Below, one piece after another: positions 12,701 to 22,100 of a stretch of DNA of 64,000 nt. Under the pieces are notes generated by a model. That model worked only from the letters and a program-made list of their open reading frames with translations, did no database searches and was not told where the DNA came from. The stretch's first letter is position 1. The number at the start of each line of letters is the position of its first letter. Both the position numbers and the translations under genes were made by a program. Origin of the DNA: Coturnix japonica (lineage: Eukaryota; Chordata; Aves; Galliformes; Phasianidae); the NCBI RefSeq assembly GCF_001577835.2, contig NC_029543.1, positions 866,460 through 930,459 on the forward strand, given 5' to 3'.

Positions 12701-15137
12701 CTCTGGCCCAGGGAAATGGGAAAAGAAAACACAAATAGGATCTGCCAGGTTGGATCCCTGCAATCACAGCGATGGCTGGACACAAAATAAGCAGGAGGTG
12801 GTGAGGCAGTTCATGGGAAAACACATAGAAGGAGAGTGATGTTTAACCAGACCAGAGGAGGAGGGAGGTGTGCAAAGAGCCCAGATCACAGTCAGGAAAA
12901 TCTCCTTCTGCTTCAGCTCTCCCACACTGGGTCAAATGGGAGCAGGACCCCAAGGGCAAGCAAGGACAGTGCTGCTCCTCACAGGTGCCACTGCTCCTGT
13001 TAAGCACCACCCAGCAGCACTTATCTGCCCATGTGGCATCTTAATCCGCCCTCATCCCATCCTTCACAGCGATGAAGCTGCAATGCTGAGATAAAGATGC
13101 TCCGTGCAGCAGCAGAAGCACGCAGCCCACCGTGCCCCAAACCCAGGCAGGAAAGGCATTTCCAGCCCCAGACCCCACGGTGGGTTCCAGATAAGCATCC
13201 ATAGGACACAACGCTGGGGCTGGGGGAAGGAGGCAACCATGGGGTGTTGAGATTTACAGCCCCACACAGGGAGCCATGATCCTACCTTTAAACATTTCCC
13301 CCCGTGCCTTAAACTAAAGCTTTGGGAAGAACTTCACTTGCTTCTGAAACGACTCCCTCTTTGGGACAGCTGTTCTGCTGCTGGCATTAAGTGCCTGTGT
13401 TAGCAATCTGCCTTGTAGGTCACAAAGGCACCAGCAGGCTCCATCTGCCTGTCCCTGCCTCCCTTTAGGGTGGCTTTCAGGGATTTACTTAAAGCAAGGT
13501 TATATTCTTAGTGCTTTCCTAAGCTGCTTGCACGTTTGGACACGGAACCTGTCCTCTGCTGCTCCGCTGAACAGGGGCTGCATGGGGAGAAGCCCTTATG
13601 GACTGATTAGGCAGAGCCCCCTCAAGTCCCTCGATGCCCTGCAGTGCCCCACATCACCCCACACTTTCTCCCTGGACGTGAGCACTGCAGCCACACCACA
13701 CATGGGCACCCACTGATGGGGGATGAGGGAAGGTCCCCCAGACAGGGGCACATCCAGGTCCCACACCAACCAACCACCCACTTCCACGGACCCTGCAGGA
13801 ATTCAGTCCTTGTGAGATACCTCCCATCTGCCAAACTCTGCTGTGAGCAGCCACGGGATCTGACTGCTGATGGGACAGGGGGAGAGCAAGATCTGAGCCA
13901 GCACAGACAGCACGTGGCTCAACCCCTGCTGGGGTGGGAGGGGGGGTGGGTGGCAGGGAAGCCATGCAGCAGGCAGCTTGCCAGGGTGGGAAGGGCTCAC
14001 TGCACACCCTGCAGCCTCCCCATGCCCCACCAGTACAGTGAGTTCTGGTAGCTCCACTCACGTTTCGGCTCTGAGAGCGCAGCCAAAGCCCGTTTTGCTT
14101 TCTGCTGGACTTGTCACATCCTGTGTCTTGCCAAGGTCCACGTGGAACAAGCTGGAGGCTGCTCTCAGTGCCGCTGCTCCTTCACCCTCCAGCCATGCAG
14201 GAGGTGCTGCCAGCAGCTGCTCGAGCTGCAGAAAAGAGCCAGGAGAGGTGGTTTGATCTGGATAAGCACCCTAAAGCTCCACTATGAGATTCATTAGGGC
14301 TGCTAAGCCCAAAGCTGGCTCTCTTGCACTGTGGGAAGGGAAACATCCACCCCAAAGGAAACAAAGCTTGCTGCAGAGAAAGCTGCCTGCTCCTTGCTCC
14401 TCTCCCCATACACCTGTATGGACCATAGGCTCTTCATTTTTGGAAGGAGGGCTGAGCCAGCCTTCAAATTACACCAACACCAGCCAAGGGCATGCTATGC
14501 ACTGAGCTGCAGGCAAGCAAACGGCATGGGATGGATGATGCATGAGCATGGATAGCCCTGAGGCAACATAGAGCCTATAAGGGCACAGAAATGAAACAGA
14601 TCCCCTAGAACAGAGGGGTGCCATCTCCTGCTTAGGAGGAGGAAGAAAAAAACCATATGGAGTATGCACAGAGTCAAAGGCTGGGAGGGGCTTTGGGTAA
14701 AGCCAGCATTGAGACACTCAGCCCCTCCTGGGCTGGCAGTGCATGAGCAGAGGGACAGGGCTGTGCTTCCTCACTGCTGTTCCCAGAACAACATCTGTCC
14801 CCAAGCAGGGCACTTCCCAGGGACACTAACAAGGGTTGAAACACAGTGTTAGCTCAGGAACATCCTCCCTGAGCAATGAGAAGAGCTTGTGCAGAGCGCT
14901 TCAGTACCCACTGCTGGGAGCAGTCACAGGCAACGCTAATAACAAGCTAAACAAAACCATCTGCAACCCTAAACATCAACACGTGTTGTTCCCCTCTGAC
15001 TCGTACAAAACAGACGTGGGGACAAACAGGCAACACAGAAGACCTCAGACTGCCCATAGGTTCTCTAGGAGAGCTGGGGGAGGGAAAGCTGTTCATAGGG
15101 TTGGAGAAGACATCTCTCAGCTGAGATAAGGCAGACA

Positions 15138-15281
15138 TGCAGGGTCTTTGGGAGAGTCGTAAGTCCTCTTACGAGGACTCTTACTATGGGCCAACCTGGG
15201 CTCATCCACTCAGAGCTTCTCCTGGCACAGTATGAGCCCAGGTTGGCCCATAGGACTTATGGCTCTCCCAAAGACCCTGCA
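15138..15281. repeat. Foldback hairpin, 50-bp arms and 26-nt loop
   Basis: The right arm 15232-15281 is the reverse complement of the left arm 15138-15205 with two mismatches and one 18-nt insertion in the left arm. The loop is 15206-15231. Outer ends begin TGCAGGGTCTTTGGGAGAG and mirror CTCTCCCAAAGACCCTGCA. It has no target-site duplication that I can see and no coding capacity. It is longer and more perfect than a usual pre-miRNA. Origin unknown: template switch, foldback element or hairpin RNA. Confidence 0.9.
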
Positions 15282-15469
15282 CCAGCACCGCATCCACAGC
15301 TGGGAAGGGCACAGATGAGGATGAATCTACTTCCTTGGGATGCAGAAGAACCAACACTGCATCCAGGGCAGGAAAGCAGCAATGAGGCTGAGCAGCCACG
15401 TACCCTGAGCAGAACCCAGCTGTAAACCTGAAGAGCACAGAGGGGTGAATGGGAACTCGGCAGGGCAGG

Positions 15470-15790
15470 GATCGAGCTATTATTCATCAATGACGGGAAA
15501 AGTCACCGAAATAGAAGACGTGGAAGCTTCCAGAGCTATTCGTGAAACGGGGCCAAATTGGAGTCATTGTTTCAGCCAAAATGGGGGAAATAATTAGAAA
15601 AACATTGAAATGCATCATTTTTAGGTTTTGTTTTTAACTCCCCCCCCCCTCCAGTGAGATATTTCACTTCGGAAATGATGAAACATTGCAGTCGCAGCAG
15701 GATCTTGGAGCTTTTCTCCTGTTGAAATGGGAACGTTGATTGGGTTTGTCACTCATTGACAAAATGAGTCAGGAGAGAATCTCAGTGATG
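15470..15790. promoter_or_regulatory. AT-rich motif-dense block, candidate enhancer
   Basis: AT-rich block bounded by GC-richer DNA, with ATTATTCATCAATGACG, AAATAATTAGAAAAAC and an inverted repeat ACTCATT-gacaa-AATGAGT (15751-15769), whose right arm continues into an AP-1 core TGAGTCA. A run of nine C lies near 15641. No open frame. Candidate regulatory DNA only. Confidence 0.3.
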
Positions 15791-18085
15791 CTTTTTCAAG
15801 GAAAAAATAGAGATACACCATCACTTTTCTGACCCTATAGCAGAGCATGGAGCCCTTTGGGGTGAGCTGACCTGCATGGATAAAGGACAGAAGCCTTGTC
15901 TCCATCCAACCCAAAGTGCTGCCCCATAGCAACACTAGGGAGAACATAATAAGCATTGCCATGCCCACCACATCCTGCCTCCTCCAGCCAAGCACTCAGC
16001 CTATTTTCAGGTTTGATAAGAGATCTGGGGCCTCCTCCAAGCTTTGCCAAGGAAGGGTTGAGTGTCATAGCCAAGAGATTCCACTGTTCCCCATTGCTTG
16101 CCCATTTCCTTCCCTTCTCTCTTGGAATTCCCTGCCCACGCACCAAGCAGACGTCACAACCCCCAGACTCTTTATTATGGCTCATTATCACACTTTCTCC
16201 CCCTAGAGAGCACTTAAGACAGCAGCATAACCTCCCCAACAGAGCCCAAACTCCAACCTCCTTCCAGAGGCTTGACAGCCCATCCCAAAACCACACAGGC
16301 CTTGCCCAAACGACGACCTTTAACAACTCCTATCTGTGGGCCAAACGCTAAGTCAGCTCTCTGAGCAGCTCGTAAAGCAGCCGAGGGGAAACTACGACAA
16401 GAGAACCTTTTCCAAATGCCATTAGGTTGCTGTCTGCCCAAAGCTTGGCTGTGCCAATCACAACCACTTGGGGAGAGCACCCCATTTCCACAGCATCCCA
16501 TGCAGATCTCTTTGGGGGCCCCCAAAGGGCACTGAAATCCCCATATCCATCCTTGGGAAGCACCCAGCACTGGGAGGAGAGTGAGATCTGGTGATTGGGA
16601 AGAACGGGAGATGGGGATGAAACCAGAGAGAGGAAACGTTTAAGCTTTAATCTTGGAAACAGCTTCCTGACAGTAGATTTATGAGCAGTGGGAATAGTCT
16701 CCTTTGCAGAAGGCTGGGAGCTGTACTGCACAGAGCTTTGAAAACAAGGCCGGATAAAAGAGGAGGCAACAGACATGAGGAATGGGCATTGCCTCAACCA
16801 AAAGACAGATAGGACCCAGTGGCTCAATTCCAGCTCTGGCTGCTCAGCTCGTACACAAGCAGCAAATCTCACACCTGCCTTCCATGACATTTGCCCATGT
16901 ACACGATTAACCAGCGCGGGCTGTCAGAATATTACAGTGCTGCTATGAAAGGCATCCAAACAAATGTGACCGGTCCAAATCTCTATCCCCACTCTCACCC
17001 ATTGCAGCTGCAGAGGTGACCTCTCAGGGCTGCTGCAGAGCCTCATTTTTCAGCTCACGCCTGGGTGTAGTAGCCAGAACCAGGGGCTCAACACATCCGA
17101 CTTTTGTGCAGCAGCCCATGTTAGGTGTATTTTGGTTAATGCATGCATCTTGTTTTACTTGGACGTCCAAGGAGCTGAACTTTTTCTGACTCGGTTACTC
17201 CTGTAAATGTATCACACTTTCCTGTAATCAACCTTTCCTTTCCCCCCACCCAACCCACCCCCCACTTGGCCTTTTGCAGCATGCTGTTGGATACTGGCTT
17301 TCTCCAAAGCTGCTTTAGTGCTGCTGACGGATGCTAAGCCTGGCTCTCAAACTCAAAGCACTTGCTCACCCACAGAAGCAGCCCAGCTCAAGCTTTCAAG
17401 CCACCCCTTTCCTTGCTCCGCCGTCAGCCTCAGCTCAAGCAGGTTACAGCAAAGCAGCCAGCAGGAGAAGCACATCCCTGCCCTGAGCAGACCCTCCAGT
17501 AACCCCTACCTGCAGCCAAGTCCCCACTGTGTTCCAGACAAGTGACTGTGCTACTGCACAGCATGCAACACCTGCAGAGCCCAGTGCTGGGAGCTTCGTG
17601 CTCCTCTCTCACCACCAGAAGGTTTGCCTGAGGCTGAGCCTCATATAAACCCACCGCACCAGTGCCCTGAGAGGAGATTAGATGTGAAAGCCTGACCTCA
17701 GCCAAGTACCGCGAGTCAAAAGCGCTCTGACTTCAGGCTAACTGCCCCACAAAAACATCAGTGAAATCACTTCATTAATCCCCATGGCCTCGTTTCCTTC
17801 CTTCCTTCCCTCAGCCAAGCTGAAGCTTAAAATAGCATTCTAACATTCCTCGTACTTCTCTCCAAAACTAATTAATATCCAATCAGCCAAAAGCTCTTCT
17901 CGCAGCAGCTTGTCTCTATCACACAACCTGCCCACCCTCGGCAGGAGCAGAAACCCCCTGCCAGGCTCCCCAGCTCCTCCCTGAAGGCATTTGTGTGATG
18001 GAGCACCCAGAGAGAACCACATGAAGGTGGCAGAAGGGAGGAGGGCATTGAAATGAATGCCCTGAGTGCAGCCCTACCTCCATCC

Positions 18086-18113
18086 CACACACATACACAC
18101 ACACACACACCAC
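18086..18113. repeat. (CA)n microsatellite
   Basis: Near-perfect CA repeat of about 14 units with one T interruption. Confidence 0.9.
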
Positions 18114-18680
18114 CCTGCCGTGCCCATAAACACACAGCACAGGAATTCCCCAGCACTGCAGGAGCGGCTGCTCATCACCAGCTTCTAGCAGCCCCTAATG
18201 GCAAACAGCAGGGCACCTCCTGCCTCTTTCTGTTTCATTGGAAGCTGCACTTCAACTGAAGGCAGAAAACTCATCCCAGAGGAGAGGAAAGAAAGAGGAA
18301 AGAAAGAGATGGGTCTGTCTCCGTTCATCCAGCCTCCTCAGCAGCCAGGATCAAGCATCAAATAGAGATGCACAGGCAGCAGTGCAGCTGTAAGGAAGGG
18401 ATATGAGCCTGAGATGGAATGGAAGGTTTCACCACCCCAGGAGGCACAAAGCCCTTCTACCACCAGCTATTTCTTGTTTAAGCCCCACTGTGCAATCAAT
18501 GCTCGTGGCACACGGGGACACAGATCAGGAAGGAGACTGCAACATCCATCAGCTGTACAGGATGCAGAGGGAGCATACACGCAAAGAACTGCACACAGTG
18601 GTTTATTTTACAGCCCCAAATACAACTTATAGAGCAAATACAGCCACAGGAGCAGCAGCTGGGCCACCTCCAGCACAGCC

Positions 18681-18982
18681 CTGAGGCATAGAGGGGCACA
18701 TAGGAGCATATAGGGGCATAGAGGGGCATAGAGGGGCACATAGGAGCATATAGGGGCATATAGGGGCATATAGGGGCACATAGGGGCATATAGGGGCATA
18801 TAGGGGCACATAGGGGCACATAGGGGCACATAGGGGCACATAGGGGCATATAGGAGCATAGAGGGGCACATAGGAGCATAGAGGAGCATATAGGAGCATA
18901 TAGGGGCATATGGGGGCATATAGGGGCATATAGGGGCACTATGGGGTCATATAGGAGCACTATGGGGTCATATAGGGGCTCC
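18681..18982. repeat. Decamer minisatellite (TAGGGGCATA)n with a 21-bp sub-array
   Basis: About 26 tandem 10-bp units of TAGGGGCATA and variants (TAGGGGCACA, TAGGAGCATA, GAGGGGCATA) stay in register from 18681 to 18940 without an indel. Two 21-bp units (ATGGGGTCATATAGGAGCAC plus one base) follow at 18941-18982. GGGG runs six bases apart give a G4-capable plus strand. It ends within 40 bp of the DUS3L promoter GC boxes. The long minus-strand open frames here (PLYAPICPYM-type) are by-products of the repeat. Confidence 0.93.
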
Positions 18983-18983
18983 T

Positions 18984-19152
18984 CAATGCAGCCCCATACA
19001 GTCCCCGATCCGCACACCCCCCGCTCTGCCTCAGCCCGCCCCCCGCCCGCCCTTTTATAGCCGCCCCGCCCCCCCGTCGCGTGAGTGACGTCATCGCCGC
19101 GTGCGGCAGCAATGGCGGCGGTGGCGGCTGGAGTGGCCCCGGTTCGGGAGCG
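18984..19152 (+). promoter_or_regulatory. DUS3L: DUS3L promoter and start of CpG island
   Basis: GC-rich, CpG-rich stretch with GC boxes (CCGCCC-type) at about 19036-19075, a TTTTATAG TATA-like element at 19053-19060 and a perfect palindromic CRE, TGACGTCA, at 19086-19093, 19 bp before the start codon at 19112. CpG density continues into intron 1. The TATA-like spacing would put transcription start near 19085-19095, overlapping the CRE; that start is inferred. Confidence 0.75.
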
Positions 19153-22100
19153 GTGAGTGCGAGGGATCGAGGCCTTAACGGGTCATACCGGCACCGGACA
19201 CACAGCAGAGCTGACCATGGGACGGCTGGGGGATGGACTGGGCCTGGGGGGCGGCTGGGGGAGAGGGTGGGGGCTGCTGCTGCTCGCTAAGGGGCTGCGG
19301 CCTACACGGGATTGCAGGGCCTAGACCTGAGGTACTGCTGGATGGGGATGGGGGGGGGATGGAGATTGGGCTGGTGAATGGGGATGGGGGTGGAGTTGGG
19401 GGTGGGGATGGGGGTGGTGAATGGGGATGGAGATGGGGATTGGGATGGTGAATTGGGATGGGGACGGAGTTGGGGATTGGGATGGTGAATGGGGATTGGG
19501 ATGGTGAATGGGGATGGGGTCACTCCAGAGCCCTGTGGTGCTGGCATTGGGGTGGGGATGAGGATGGGAGTGAGGGTGGGAGCACTCTGTGGTGCTGGCA
19601 GTGCAGTTCTTCACAGCCTCGTGGTTGCTTTGCAGGTTTGTCACCTCCAAGGAGCAGTTCCATGCCTACCTGAGGGCCAACGGGGAGCTCGGAGACCAGG
19701 GAGGTGATAAGGAGGAGGAGAAGGAGGACAGTAATGAGCAGAGCGAGCCCCCTGCCAAGAGAGGGAGGTTGGAGCAGGACCAGGATGGAGAAAGCCCAGG
19801 GAAGCCCGAGGATGGGGAGAAGGAGCCCGAGGATGGGGAGAAGGAGCCTGAGAATGGGGAGAAGGAGCCTGAGAATGGGGAGAAGGAGCCTGAGAATGGA
19901 GAGAAGGAGCCTGTGGGGCGCAAACGAGCCCGAGGACAGAACAAGAGCAGACCCTGCATGAAGCCCAACCATTATGAGAAGAGCCGGTTGTGTCCATCAG
20001 TCACACAGGTACGATGTGGGGTACGATGCCTTGCTTTGCTCTTGGTGGGTTTCTTTATGTTTTAGCTTAGGAAAGTACATCCCAGAGTGATCAAAGGTAA
20101 AGATGCACCAGGTGAACTCTCAGAATGAGGGAGCAGAGGGCACATAGAGGGCTGTGCTGACAGAACTGCCTCTGTTGGCTGCTTAGGGAGCATGTAGCAG
20201 GGTGAGGCTGGACAAGACAAGCAAAGCATCAGCTTTCCTGAGTCCATGGGGCTAAAATAGCCCCTCAGGTGTTCAGTGTCCAGTGTGGTTTTGTCTCCTC
20301 TTCAGGCTCACCTTGGTTGTACAGATATGCCCACAACTGGAAGCAGAGGGTAGAGGTTTTAATCTCTTCTTTCTTGTTTGAAGGGCTGTGCGGAGAAGTG
20401 CTACTTTGGCCCACGGTGCCGCTTCCTTCATGACGTCGGGGAGTACATGGCAGCAAAACCATCCGACCTGGGGCAGAGCTGTGTGCTCTTTGAAACCTTT
20501 GGCAAGTGTCCTTATGGCGTCACGTGCCGCTTTGCCAAGGCCCACCTTGGGGATGGCTACCAGAACTTGGTCAACACGGAGCTGGTCAAGCAGTGGGAAG
20601 GGAAATCGCTGGTGAGGAACAACCTCTCCAAAGACCTCCAGCACCAGCTACGCAAGAAGAAATTTATCTTTAAGAAAGCTGATGAGTACCTCCGCAGCCT
20701 GGCCAAGCCCCACCACAATGATAGGAGGGGAGGCAAAGCTCCGGGGCACTCTGCAGAGGGTGAGGATATGTCCAACTGCACAATGCCTGAGGATGGCCTG
20801 GGAGACACCTCAGAATGTCCTGTGCTACCAGAGGGAGGAGATCCCAAATCAGCTCCTGTGCAGAGTCCTCACCCCACAGAAAGTGAGGGGGGATGCCCCA
20901 CCAAAACAGCAGGCCCAGTGACAGATGAAGACATTGTAAAGCTGAGGTCATGTGAGAAGAAGAAGGTGAGCAGTGAGAGCTTGGTCAAGGGCTGCTGTCT
21001 CTGTCCTATGGGAAGACAGAAGTGACCTCTTAGCTGGGTGACAGGGAGGGAGGGGACTGAGCTGCCTGGGGACCACATTACTGTCATGAGAGGGGAAGGA
21101 TGCAGGCGGGTGAGATGTTGGAACCCAGTGGTGTTATTGAAGGGCTGAGAGCTAAGAGAAGCTTCAGCCCTTTGCACGAGGGAAATGAGGGGCTGAGCTG
21201 TCAATGCGGGTAGAAATGATGCGCAAGGAGAGGTGAGGCTGGGGCTGGTTGATCTGCCTATGCTGTGCAGTGCTCTCCTGAGGGGAGGCTGAGCATTGCT
21301 TCCTCCTCCTGACCTCTTATCCTTTAGCCAGTCTTACCTCCTGCTACAGCTTTAACTGTTGGAGTTTTCTGCAAGCTGAGCAGTGAAAACAAATGGAGCA
21401 GTTAAAATTCCTGGTTCTGTTACCCAAATGATGAGGTGTCAGGGAGCTGTTAAGGTTCTTCAACAAAAAACAGTGATTTCCTGGGTTTCCCACTGAGTTT
21501 TCTCAAGACAGGTGATAAAGTCGCTAACTGGAATCTCCTCATGTTTTACCACTGCCGGTTCAGCTCTGCTAACATGCTCCTCCATCCCTGGTTGTTTTCC
21601 AGTTGGAAATCCAAGGCAAGCTCTACTTGGCCCCACTGACCACAGTAAGTAGATAATTCTGTCCTTTGGTCAAAATTTGCCATTACCACACTGGGAGCAG
21701 AGCTCATCTCCCCACAAACAATATCTCTGCTGTCTTGCAGTGTGGCAACCTCCCTTTCAGAAGGATATGCAAACGCTTTGGGGCAGATGTCACCTGTGGA
21801 GAGATGGCTGTGTGCACTAACCTGCTTCAAGGCCAGTCCTCTGAGTGGGCTCTCCTCAAACGGCATCACACCGAGGACATTTTTGGGGTGCAGGTGAGTG
21901 CCATCATCTTGACAAGCAGACAGATAGAGGTAAAAAAGCTGCTGCTTGAACTCATGCAAACTGTCGCCCTTTGGTAGCTGGAGGGAGCGTTTCCAGACAC
22001 AATGACCAAATGTGCAGAGCTCCTGAACCAAACAATTGACGTGGACTTTGTAGACATCAATGTTGGCTGTCCTATCGACCTGGTCTACAAGAAGGTAAGA

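Larger units (their letters stand above)
1..18680. other. Large region without supportable genes
   Basis: None of the open frames here (the longest about 237 codons at 5691-6404, opening with GTG) has a recognisable domain, consistent splice pattern or conserved-looking composition. Content is mixed GC-rich and AT-rich unique DNA with simple repeats, possible CR1 scraps and blocks dense in ATTA motifs. It may be intergenic regulatory DNA or a large intron of a gene outside the window. The individual elements I can point to are listed separately. Confidence 0.6.

Noticed and set aside
15138-15281. Hairpin as a conventional microRNA precursor
   Set aside because: Arms of 50 bp, a 26-nt loop and an 18-nt bulge do not match normal pre-miRNA geometry, and nothing marks a mature product. 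It is kept as an unexplained foldback.
1-18680. Neurturin (NRTN), expected near DUS3L by human gene order
   Set aside because: No cystine-knot exon or related protein sequence is visible on either strand.
18496-19017. Long minus-strand frames with a Pro/Tyr/Ala/Cys 10-residue periodicity
   Set aside because: A 10-bp repeat without stops gives open frames in all phases. The peptide periodicity is an arithmetic result of the array, not a structural protein.
19302-19650. Pro/Ile/His-rich minus-strand frames over DUS3L intron 1
   Set aside because: They are translations of the degenerate CATCCC tract and overlap DUS3L exon 2 in antisense.
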